IMG/VR virus record: IMGVR_UViG_3300020061_000004
Coordinates: 1-64,000 of that record
Strand: one strand, 5' to 3'
Source of the DNA: a virus
Length of the DNA: 64,000 bases
Part shown: piece after piece, positions 1 through 6,865 of the stretch
Numbering within the stretch: the stretch's first letter is position 1
Layout: each line of letters starts with the position of its first letter
Position numbers and translations under genes: made by a program
The notes under the pieces: model-generated
What the model was told of the DNA's origin: nothing
Database searches by the model: none
What the model saw: the letters and a program-made list of their open reading frames with translations, nothing else

Positions 1-685
1 CGTAGATATCCTCCTAACTATCGATAACCGAATCGATATAATAGGAAATCATGACGAATGGTTCAAACATTGGTTAGGAGGAGGAACTCATCCTATGCAT
101 TGGATGCAAGGAGGAGAAGGTACAGTGCGATCTTATCTGAGATATACACAAGATGATAGTCTTATTATTAAAAACAAAGGTAATGGAGGATTCATCACAG
201 CTCTAAATCCAGATGATGTTGATTCTACACATTGGAAGTTTTGGAGATATCAAAATCTCTATTATCATGATAAAGAAAGGGACTATTTCTTTGTACACGC
301 AGGCTGGAACAGAGAAAGTACTGTAGCTCGTGTAAGACAGATATGTCCCGAAGAATTTTATTGGGATAGAGAACTTTGGTATAAAGCTTTATGCTGTGGA
401 CCTGATGTTAAGCTAAAAACAGCTGATAACTTTGATACCATATTCATAGGACATACTGCAACCACTAATTGGAAGACAAAGAATATTCTTATAGATCAAG
501 GAATAAAAATCCCTAGAAAGAATGTAGACTTTCCACTCTATGCTGGAGGTATATGGAATTTGGATACTGGTGCTGGTTGGAGCGGTAAGCTTACAATCAT
601 GGATATTGATACAAAACAATATTGGCAATCTGATGAGGTAGAACTACTCTATCCTAATGAGGTTGTTAGAAGAACAATAACATAA
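1..685 (+). CDS. PPP/calcineurin-like phosphatase, 5'-truncated by window edge
   Basis: The reading frame is open from base 2 and has no start in the window except an internal ATG at 95, so the gene begins upstream. The metallophosphoesterase core is visible: a GNHDEW motif encoded near bases 47-64, a W..GG followed by T..SY stretch, VHAGW, IGHTAT, and a final NLDTGAGWSG block. This GNHD/HAG/GHT/DTGA order is that of bacterial PPP-family phosphatases (lambda phosphatase, Ap4A hydrolase type), which use two metal ions. The first metal motif (GDxHG) must lie outside the window. The TAA ends one base before the RNA ligase start, so the two genes are co-transcribed. The substrate could be a protein, Ap4A or an RNA 2',3' phosphate; the RNA-repair context favours RNA ends, but that is inference. 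Confidence 0.8.
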   Translation, partial: VDILLTIDNRIDIIGNHDEWFKHWLGGGTHPMHWMQGGEGTVRSYLRYTQDDSLIIKNKGNGGFITALNPDDVDSTHWKFWRYQNLYYHDKERDYFFVHAGWNRESTVARVRQICPEEFYWDRELWYKALCCGPDVKLKTADNFDTIFIGHTATTNWKTKNILIDQGIKIPRKNVDFPLYAGGIWNLDTGAGWSGKLTIMDIDTKQYWQSDEVELLYPNEVVRRTIT

Positions 686-686
686 T

Positions 687-2069
687 ATGAAACTAAAAGC
701 TCCAATGAACGAGAACTACGCTGCCACAGTAGTAGTAATCAAAAACATTATCACTCTTACTAATTGTGATAATGTAGTACACACAAGTATTTTTGGTAAT
801 TTAGTAGTTGTTGGTAAAGAAACAAAAATTGGAGATATAGGATTATATTTTCCGGTGGAAACAAGATTGTCTCATGAATTCCTAAATGAGAATAATCTTT
901 ACAGAGACAATACTAAAAACAAACAAATAGATGAGAAAGGCTATTTTGAAGATAATGGTAGAATTCGTTGCGTCAAGTTTCGTGGGAATCGATCCGAGGG
1001 CTTGTTCCTACCAACTCTATCTCTATTGCCTTTTGCTGAGGTTACTGATATTGCATCTTTGCCTGAAGGTAGTATGTTCGACAGTATTAACGGAATATCG
1101 ATATGCGAGAAATATGTTCCGAAGGTGGGTAATACACCCGGAACATCCGGCTCCTCCAAAGGCTCTAGAAAAGTGGCTAAGAAAATATCTAAAATCATAG
1201 CAGGACAGTTCAATTTTCATCCTGATACAAGCATGCTTGGAAAGAATATGCATAAGATATTTCCAAATACTCTTATCTCTATCACTGACAAGCTACACGG
1301 TACATCATTCGTAGTATCTAATATCCTATGTAAGAAGAAGTTGAAACTCAAGCATCGTATTCTTAAATTCCTTGGTGTTCCCTTGATTGATACACATTAT
1401 GAGACCATTTATAGTAGCCGGAAGGTTATTAAAAATGATGATCTTAATCATGATTATAATCACTTCTATAAGGAAGACGTATGGAAGAATGCTGCGGATG
1501 CACTGAAGGATATCCTTCTTCCCGGTATGACAGCTTATGGTGAGATTGTAGGCTTTACCCAATCAGGAACACCAATCCAACAAGGTTATGATTACGGATT
1601 CTCTAATAAAGTAAACACACTTGATAGGGAAACTACAAATGTCCAAAACTTTGGCATATACGTATACCGCCTTACCTTCACAACAGTAACAGGACAAGTC
1701 ATCGAATTCAGTGCTAAGCAAGTACAGAATTGGTGTAAGGAACATGGACTAAATCCTGTTCCTGAATTCTTCTATGGGAAAGCTAGTGATCTAATTAAAG
1801 TAGATAATCAGCTTATTTTCTTTCACGAAGAAGCTAAAGATCGATGGAGAGGACAAGTATTAGAGTATCTCTTGACAGCTTTTAACATGGAAAAGGATGA
1901 TGCAAACTGTGTCAACAAAGTACCAGCTGAAGGTATTGTAGTAAGAATTGAAGATGGTACAAACTATGACGCTTACAAACTGAAGAGTTTTCGCTTTCGT
2001 GAGCGTGAAACAAAAGAGCTTGATAAGGGTGTAGTTGATGTAGAAACGAGTGAATCTCACACAGAATAA
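687..2069 (+). CDS. RNA ligase, DRB0094 (Rnl5-like) family
   Basis: ATP-dependent RNA ligase that seals 3'-OH to 5'-phosphate RNA ends through a lysyl-AMP intermediate. The nucleotidyltransferase motif I is KLHG at residues 202-205, with K202 the predicted AMP-accepting lysine. Motif IIIa is in the TAYGEIVGF stretch, motif IV is EGIVVRIED and motif V is AYKLKSFRF near the C-terminus. About 130 residues before the catalytic domain look like an N-terminal OB-fold region, the order known for Deinococcus DraRnl (DRB0094 family) rather than for T4 Rnl1/Rnl2. Length (460 residues) is somewhat above the DraRnl type. It starts one base after the phosphatase stop. Neighbouring kinase and phosphoesterases would prepare its substrates. 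Family call is firm; the exact subfamily is less so. Confidence 0.88.
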   Translation: MKLKAPMNENYAATVVVIKNIITLTNCDNVVHTSIFGNLVVVGKETKIGDIGLYFPVETRLSHEFLNENNLYRDNTKNKQIDEKGYFEDNGRIRCVKFRGNRSEGLFLPTLSLLPFAEVTDIASLPEGSMFDSINGISICEKYVPKVGNTPGTSGSSKGSRKVAKKISKIIAGQFNFHPDTSMLGKNMHKIFPNTLISITDKLHGTSFVVSNILCKKKLKLKHRILKFLGVPLIDTHYETIYSSRKVIKNDDLNHDYNHFYKEDVWKNAADALKDILLPGMTAYGEIVGFTQSGTPIQQGYDYGFSNKVNTLDRETTNVQNFGIYVYRLTFTTVTGQVIEFSAKQVQNWCKEHGLNPVPEFFYGKASDLIKVDNQLIFFHEEAKDRWRGQVLEYLLTAFNMEKDDANCVNKVPAEGIVVRIEDGTNYDAYKLKSFRFRERETKELDKGVVDVETSESHTE

Positions 2070-2080
2070 GAACAGAAAGA

Positions 2081-2353
2081 ATGAAGACCTTAATTTTAAC
2101 GGTGAAAGAAGCAACGCAGGCGAAACTCATTTACAGACCGGGATTTGCAGTAATAAAAATTCCCGGAAGCCTTGAGATGCCTGATCAGATTATATTAAGA
2201 AATAAATTACTAAAAATTGTAGATGGAATCAGGGATAGTAACTTTTTCCTGAAGATGTATTACAAGATTGGAACGCCATATTTATTTCTTAATAAACGAA
2301 TTTCTTCTACAAAAAAGGAGACTTTTGTGGTGTATAAGTGGGATGATCTATAA
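2081..2353 (+). CDS. hypothetical protein, 90 aa
   Basis: Small protein between the RNA ligase and the kinase, with no motif I recognise. It has a mixed alpha/beta composition: a lysine-rich N-terminus, a central hydrophobic IKIPGSLEMP stretch and a basic C-terminal third. It begins 11 bases after the ligase stop, preceded by an A/G-rich stretch (aagaacagaaaga), and is followed by a terminator-like hairpin. Its place in the RNA-repair operon suggests a linked role, but nothing in the sequence shows one. Confidence 0.6.
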   Translation: MKTLILTVKEATQAKLIYRPGFAVIKIPGSLEMPDQIILRNKLLKIVDGIRDSNFFLKMYYKIGTPYLFLNKRISSTKKETFVVYKWDDL

Positions 2354-2357
2354 CGAA

Positions 2358-2390
2358 AAGGAAGGGGAGAGAGATACTCCCCTTCTTTAA
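2358..2390 (+). terminator. terminator-like hairpin just upstream of the kinase gene
   Basis: Perfect 9-bp inverted repeat GAAGGGGAG (2361-2369) / CTCCCCTTC (2377-2385) with a 7-nt loop, extendable by three pairs including one G-U, then TTT AAATTT. The U tract is short, so it may be a partial terminator, an attenuator or an mRNA-stabilising or processing hairpin. It ends about 12-15 nt before the kinase ATG at 2401. Confidence 0.5.
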
Positions 2391-2400
2391 ATTTCCAATT

Positions 2401-2904
2401 ATGGTAGATAAATTAGAAAAGATATTTGTAATTTGTATGGTAGGGATGCCATGTTCTGGAAAGAGTACATGGATACAAGATAATAAACCCAGAATTGCTA
2501 GTCAGTACAATACAAATGTTATTGTTATTAGTCGTGACACTATAAGAGAAACATTCTTTGGTAAAGATTACAAACAAAATAAAGAGGATGAAAAAGCTGT
2601 AACAATACGATATTGGAAAGAGCTTTCTCATGCTATTATGTTAGACAATGCTGTAATCATACTTGATAATTGTCACACAAAATCGTCTTATATAGATGAG
2701 TATATAAAGCTATTTCAGCCTTTGATTAATTCAGGCAAATTAGAGTTTTTTATAAAAATTCTTAAGGTGCCCTACTTACAAGCTTTAATGCGAAACTATA
2801 AACGACGAGTTGCCACTGGAAAGTGGATTCCACAAGATGTATTAAAAAGCTTTCATGAAGCATTTTTACGTCTCGATACTTCAAATTATAGAGAATTTGT
2901 ATGA
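2401..2904 (+). CDS. polynucleotide 5'-kinase, kinase domain only
   Basis: P-loop kinase predicted to phosphorylate 5'-OH ends of RNA or DNA. Walker A is GMPCSGKST at residues 15-23. Further along are ISRDTIR, a hydrophobic strand ending in LDN (IILDNCH), and a C-terminal RNYKRR..GKWIPQDVL block, which resembles the lid and C-terminal part of the T4 Pnkp kinase domain. At 167 residues it is only the kinase half of T4 Pnkp (about 300 residues): no HAD-type 3'-phosphatase DxDxT motif is present. The last bases overlap the start of the metallophosphoesterase gene by 4 nt, so translation is probably coupled. A different small-molecule kinase of the same P-loop group cannot be excluded, but the RNA ligase neighbour supports end healing. 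Confidence 0.78.
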   Translation: MVDKLEKIFVICMVGMPCSGKSTWIQDNKPRIASQYNTNVIVISRDTIRETFFGKDYKQNKEDEKAVTIRYWKELSHAIMLDNAVIILDNCHTKSSYIDEYIKLFQPLINSGKLEFFIKILKVPYLQALMRNYKRRVATGKWIPQDVLKSFHEAFLRLDTSNYREFV

Positions 2905-3515
2905 GTAATTTAACTAATTCCCTAAAGGGGAATATATTTCTTTGTAGTGACTTACATTTAGGACATTCTAATATCGCAGGTCCTTCAACAAGTAATTGGA
3001 AAGGTGGACATCGAAACTTCAAAAGTGTTGAAGATATGGATCGTACTATTATTGATAATATCAATGATATTGTTCCACAGGATGGTATTATTCTCTTTCA
3101 TGGTGATTTCTCATTTGGTGGACACACAAAGATTCCTGATTATCGCAGGAGGATCATCTGCCGGAATATTCACTTTATTAAAGGAAACCATGATCAGCAC
3201 ATCCATAAGTATAAAGATTTCTTCACTACAGTGCAGGATTATTGGGAAGGTACTTTAAATCACCATCCTTGGGTGGCATTACATTATGCAATGAGGATAT
3301 GGATGGGAAGTCATAAAGGCTTCTTTCATACCTATGGACATTCTCATTCATCATTAGAGCATAGTCCTCATGGAAAGAGTATGGATGTTGGTATTGATAA
3401 TGCTTTTAAAGTATTAGGTGAATATCGTCCATTCAGGCTGGATGAAGTAGTAGAAATTCTTAACAAAAGGAATATTTCATTTGTGGATAACCACGGAAAG
3501 CATACTAATGTATGA
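2901..3515 (+). CDS. calcineurin-like metallophosphoesterase
   Basis: All blocks of a binuclear metallophosphoesterase are visible: SDLHLGH (metal ligands D17, H19), HGD at 67-69, GNHD at 95-98, a histidine in the HHPW / ALHYA region, and a C-terminal YGHSH. The 204-residue length fits single-domain phage and bacterial phosphoesterases. The start overlaps the kinase stop by 4 nt and the end overlaps the next gene by 4 nt. In Clostridium thermocellum Pnkp, a kinase, a metallophosphoesterase phosphatase and a ligase form one protein; here the three activities are encoded as separate adjacent genes. Removal of 2',3'-cyclic or 3' phosphates from broken RNA is therefore a reasonable inference, not shown by the sequence. 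Confidence 0.82.
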   Translation: MSNLTNSLKGNIFLCSDLHLGHSNIAGPSTSNWKGGHRNFKSVEDMDRTIIDNINDIVPQDGIILFHGDFSFGGHTKIPDYRRRIICRNIHFIKGNHDQHIHKYKDFFTTVQDYWEGTLNHHPWVALHYAMRIWMGSHKGFFHTYGHSHSSLEHSPHGKSMDVGIDNAFKVLGEYRPFRLDEVVEILNKRNISFVDNHGKHTNV

Positions 3516-3904
3516 AAATATTTATAGTAGGACTTGAGGATACAAAACTAGTAAACAGAACTGATATTCTGGACTGGTTTTGTTCTCCTCAAGTAGGAAA
3601 AGGCATTATGAATGATACACATTGGATTATACAAACGAATGTACAATTATATAATTCGTTTGGTGATCCTGATGTAGGATATTTCATGAAAATGCTGGAA
3701 AGAGTATTGGCTAAAGGATATGAATCATTAATGATAATGAAATATGGAACAGAGTATAGAGGAAAAGATAGCCAAAATAGTGGCGAACAAAGGCAAGATC
3801 GAAAGGATGAAATACAACATCCTGATAATCCGCCGGTTGGAGAAGTATCTACAGGAGAACCCAGACTTGAGGTTCCAGCAGGTACTACAGAATCTGGAGA
3901 TTAA
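3512..3904 (+). CDS. hypothetical protein, 130 aa
   Basis: No recognised family. The N-terminal 85 residues look like a folded domain (IFIVGLEDTK, DWFCSPQVGKG, then WIIQTNVQLYNSF and an amphipathic helix). From about residue 90 the composition changes to a low-complexity, charged, Pro/Gly/Ser/Glu-rich tail. That tail is read in a different frame over the start of the next gene, sharing 161 nt. The start overlaps the phosphoesterase stop by 4 nt, so the gene belongs to the operon. The tail may be disordered or a by-product of the overlap. Confidence 0.55.
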   Translation: MKIFIVGLEDTKLVNRTDILDWFCSPQVGKGIMNDTHWIIQTNVQLYNSFGDPDVGYFMKMLERVLAKGYESLMIMKYGTEYRGKDSQNSGEQRQDRKDEIQHPDNPPVGEVSTGEPRLEVPAGTTESGD

Positions 3905-4061
3905 TGAAGTAGAGAAGAGAGAATTTACTCATGAAGGTTATGATATGATTGTTCTTACGGATAAATTTTATGAAGAATCTTCTATCACCTACAAAAAACT
4001 ATCAGAATGTTTACTTTCTATGAAGTGGGAGGGAAAGTCCGAGACGAGTTCCTTGGATTAA
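3744..4061 (+). CDS. conserved phage-type small protein, 105 aa
   Basis: Contains the pattern IRRLEKYLQENPDLRFQQVLQ followed by DKFYEES...Y..L, a pattern I associate with short uncharacterised phage proteins; function unknown. The ATG at 3744 follows an in-frame TGA at 3738. A second in-frame ATG at 3807, just before the conserved block, would shorten the overlap with the upstream gene. The 3' end overlaps the CCA-enzyme gene by 55 nt in another frame, so this locus carries two long out-of-phase overlaps. It is predicted to be a helical, cytosolic protein. Confidence 0.6.
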   Translation: MEQSIEEKIAKIVANKGKIERMKYNILIIRRLEKYLQENPDLRFQQVLQNLEINEVEKREFTHEGYDMIVLTDKFYEESSITYKKLSECLLSMKWEGKSETSSLD

Positions 4062-4729
4062 AATCTAAGGACCTCGATTATGTAGCAGTTCCTCATCCGG
4101 ACTATTACTCTCCAAGTATAAAAATGGAGACATTATTTCAGCTTCTTGAAAACCAATTGGTTAATCAAGGATTTCAAATATTTCTTCGTACTCCAAAAAT
4201 GTTCACAATTAGAGCAAAGAATCCTAGTACAAAGGAAACTTCCGACTTTGTGATAGCTAGGAAAGAAGTTGGTTATATACCAAATACTCGTGAGCCTATA
4301 TGTGTACCGGGTACTCTTCTTGATGACCTCACTCGTAGAGATTTTACTATGAATGCTATTGCAAAAGCACAGGATGGAACTATAATTGATCCATTTGATG
4401 GGCAGAAAGCAATAAGGGATAGATTTCTTCAAACTCCTCTACCAACAATACAAACGTTTAGTGATGACCCTCTAAGAATACTTAGAGCTATTCGCTTTTC
4501 AGTTACTAAAGGATTTGTAATGAGTGAAGAAATTATATCTGCAATACATTCTTTTGATTACGATCATCGCTTCGGTGTAGTATCAGAAGAACGTATTCGT
4601 GAAGAACTTTATAAGTGTCTACATTCTAGTACACTACGAACATTAGAATATCTACAAGATTTCTACAATCTTCGTTGGTATATCTTTATTCATACAAAAC
4701 TTTGGCTTAAACCAACAAACGAATCATAA
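4007..4729 (+). CDS. tRNA nucleotidyltransferase (CCA-adding / poly(A) polymerase family), short form
   Basis: Class II nucleotidyltransferase that would rebuild or extend the 3' CCA end of tRNA. Motif A is EVGGKVRDEFLG...KDLDYVAV with catalytic-type D22 and D24. Motif B is RRDFTMNAIA at 110-119. DPFDGQKAIRDRFLQT and DDPLRILRAIRFS (153-164) match motifs C and D, where the more usual ED is DD. Cellular CCA enzymes have about 400 or more residues; this 240-residue protein keeps the head and neck but little of the body and tail that measure the tRNA. It is followed without gap by the next gene (TAATG junction at 4727-4731). Family call is strong; whether it adds CCA, part of it, or A residues cannot be told from the sequence. 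Confidence 0.85.
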   Translation: MFTFYEVGGKVRDEFLGLKSKDLDYVAVPHPDYYSPSIKMETLFQLLENQLVNQGFQIFLRTPKMFTIRAKNPSTKETSDFVIARKEVGYIPNTREPICVPGTLLDDLTRRDFTMNAIAKAQDGTIIDPFDGQKAIRDRFLQTPLPTIQTFSDDPLRILRAIRFSVTKGFVMSEEIISAIHSFDYDHRFGVVSEERIREELYKCLHSSTLRTLEYLQDFYNLRWYIFIHTKLWLKPTNES

Positions 4730-5733
4730 TGGCAAGATATTCAGAAGGTGATATTGTAAGAATAACAGACTTTGAAGTAAGAGATGCAGGGCCTATCTTT
4801 GAAGCAGTAATCACCGAAGTATTAACAGACTCTACTGAAAATGAAAGTACCTATGAAATAGTTGAAGTAGGAGATGATACTTCATTTTGGATAGTAAGAG
4901 ATAATAATATTCATGCACTACTTGGAAATACTTTTATACTTTATGGAAATCCTGAACAAGGTAGAAGAGTTGCCGATATGGCAGATGTTAGAGATAAAAT
5001 AAGTGCTGTAGATGCTCAGTTAGCAGCACAAACAGCACACCTGTGGCGTCAAACAACAAGACGGGGACGTGATTTTGTTAATCCGGTAGAAGCAGTAGTA
5101 GAAGCAATACTACCCGGATTTAATACACTTCCTTTGGCACCTCCTGCACCTACTACTCCTGAACTACCTATTCCTCGACAAGGTGAAACAATAGAACAAA
5201 ATGCTGATGGAGAAATAATTGTTACTACTCAACGTGGAGAACGTTTTGTATTTAGTGGTATTCCTCATTATAATGCATGGAATCAGATTCGTAGACCAGC
5301 AGTACCAGTTCAGAATAGAGAAGAAGGAAGAGAGTTACAGAGAGCTGAAAGAACCAATATTACTACAACTGATTACAGACCAAAAACAGGAAATACAAGA
5401 CCTTTAAGAACATTTGTAATTTCTATGATAGGAGAAGACCTTATTCTTACTCCTACATTACCATTTGGAAGTTCTGTCTATCAGTTTTTTGATCAAAATG
5501 GTACACAATGGGATAATGAGCATAATAGCCTAATAGTATCAAGAGCTGAAACAACTCTAGTAGATCATTGTGGACAACGTTGGGCTCGTATGGAAGATGT
5601 TGAATTTGCTAGAAGAGGAAGTTTTCAGGACGTAAAAAGAACTCCCAAAAAGAAAAAACATCTTAGGCGTAGAACACCAATGCCTGAAATAAAAGACGCT
5701 AAATATTATGGTAGTAGAGAATTCATCGGTTAA
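4729..5733 (+). CDS. hypothetical protein with proline-rich linker and basic C-terminus, 334 aa
   Basis: Not recognised. Residues 1-85 look like a small beta-rich domain (GDIVRITDFEV...IFEAVITEVL, the kind of strand pattern seen in SH3-like barrels). Residues 90-125 form a helix containing RQTTRRGRDF. A proline-rich linker follows (PLAPPAPTTPELPIPRQ). A second beta-rich region runs over about 205-290, and the C-terminus is strongly basic (TPKKKKHLRRRT). The basic tail suggests nucleic-acid binding. Start overlaps the nucleotidyltransferase stop in a TAATG junction and the end overlaps the RlaP-like gene by 26 nt, so it sits between two nucleotidyltransferases in the repair operon. Confidence 0.65.
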   Translation: MARYSEGDIVRITDFEVRDAGPIFEAVITEVLTDSTENESTYEIVEVGDDTSFWIVRDNNIHALLGNTFILYGNPEQGRRVADMADVRDKISAVDAQLAAQTAHLWRQTTRRGRDFVNPVEAVVEAILPGFNTLPLAPPAPTTPELPIPRQGETIEQNADGEIIVTTQRGERFVFSGIPHYNAWNQIRRPAVPVQNREEGRELQRAERTNITTTDYRPKTGNTRPLRTFVISMIGEDLILTPTLPFGSSVYQFFDQNGTQWDNEHNSLIVSRAETTLVDHCGQRWARMEDVEFARRGSFQDVKRTPKKKKHLRRRTPMPEIKDAKYYGSREFIG

Positions 5734-6865
5734 TCCAACAATTGGAAAGGATTCAAAAATACCAGATTTAGGAAATGGAAATACTATCATCTATGGTTGT
5801 ATCGTAGGCTCTCATGCCTATGGTACAAACGTAGAGGGTAGTGACATTGACAAAAAATGGATATATATACAAAGTTCTATAGATTTCTTCATTAATGGTT
5901 ATAGACCACAGATTGAAATTTCTAAGGATGAAGTATGTTATGAACTTTCACGATTCCTTGAACTGGCATTAAAAGCCAATCCTACAATATTAGAACTATT
6001 CTTTAGTCCTGATGATTGTATTTTATATAAGCATCCTGTGTTTAATAAGTTATTACACATGAGGAAGCAGTTTCTTACTAAGCAATGCCGTTATTCCTTT
6101 GGTGGATATGCTTTAGCTCAGATTGAAAAGGCGCGTGGACTTGATAAAAAAATGAACTGGGAGAAGGATAAGATAGACCGCAAATCTATTCTCGACTTTT
6201 GCTATTGGATTGAAGAAGCCATAGACCCCACACTCAATGACTATTATCAGTCTGTACCTATTAAAGAGATATTCACTGAGAGGCAACTATCCAAAATGGG
6301 GCTTTCTAATATCCCAAATACTAGAGGGCTATATAATCTATTTTGTGACATTCGCTTCGAATTGGGTGGCATTGCTGATGAGAAATCTAATGATGTTCGT
6401 ACAACTTCAATACCAAAAGGTACAAGTAGTTGCGGAATGGTATTCTTTAATAAAGATGCCTATTCTATACACTGTAAAGAGTATAACGAATATCAAACCT
6501 GGCTAAGTAAGCGTAATACTCAGAGATATGTTGATGTTGAGAATCATGGGCAGATGATAGATGGTAAGAACCTTCTACACTGTGTGAGACTCATCGAAAC
6601 AGCCTTAGATATTGCTAAATTAGGAAATCTTATTGTAAGAAGACCTAATACAGAATATTTAAAGTCTATACGTCTCGGAAAACTTGATCTTGAGGTTATT
6701 CTTGAACATAGCAAGAAGTATATCAATGAGATGGACTCTGCTTTTAGTTCATCAAAATTAGCAGATAAGTTTGATGCTCCAAACATGCTTAAATATCTTA
6801 ACTATGATATTCGTAAGCAAGTTGAAAATGAAAGAAAAGAACCAATAAAACCAAATTTCAGATAA
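5708..6865 (+). CDS. RlaP-type predicted nucleotidyltransferase (RNA-ligase-associated)
   Basis: A DNA-polymerase-beta-superfamily nucleotidyltransferase signature is present near the N-terminus: GSHAYGT at 34-40 followed by EGSDIDKKWIYIQ, giving the G-S...DxD active site (D46, D48). This GSHAYG..SDIDxxG-like pattern and the length (385 residues) fit the RlaP family, named for its association with RNA ligases in RNA-repair operons. The position six genes after an RNA ligase matches that association. The rest is helical, with a conserved-looking YGGYALAQ-type segment (here FGGYALAQIEKARG) and HCVRLIETALDIA. The true substrate of RlaP proteins is not settled. Ends in a TAATG junction with the next gene. 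Confidence 0.78.
   Translation: MVVENSSVNPTIGKDSKIPDLGNGNTIIYGCIVGSHAYGTNVEGSDIDKKWIYIQSSIDFFINGYRPQIEISKDEVCYELSRFLELALKANPTILELFFSPDDCILYKHPVFNKLLHMRKQFLTKQCRYSFGGYALAQIEKARGLDKKMNWEKDKIDRKSILDFCYWIEEAIDPTLNDYYQSVPIKEIFTERQLSKMGLSNIPNTRGLYNLFCDIRFELGGIADEKSNDVRTTSIPKGTSSCGMVFFNKDAYSIHCKEYNEYQTWLSKRNTQRYVDVENHGQMIDGKNLLHCVRLIETALDIAKLGNLIVRRPNTEYLKSIRLGKLDLEVILEHSKKYINEMDSAFSSSKLADKFDAPNMLKYLNYDIRKQVENERKEPIKPNFR

Noticed and set aside
413-628. ORF on the minus strand inside the phosphatase gene
   Set aside because: It is antisense to a gene with clear phosphatase motifs, has no independent promoter or junction, and no recognisable domain. The same applies to the other antisense ORFs inside large genes, such as those in 941-2130, 38210-42194 and 61341-61937.
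3512-4061. Possible frameshifted single gene made of the two overlapping ORFs
   Set aside because: The frame of the second ORF has a stop (TGA at 3738) just before its ATG, and no slippery sequence is evident at the overlap; two overlapping genes explain the data more simply.
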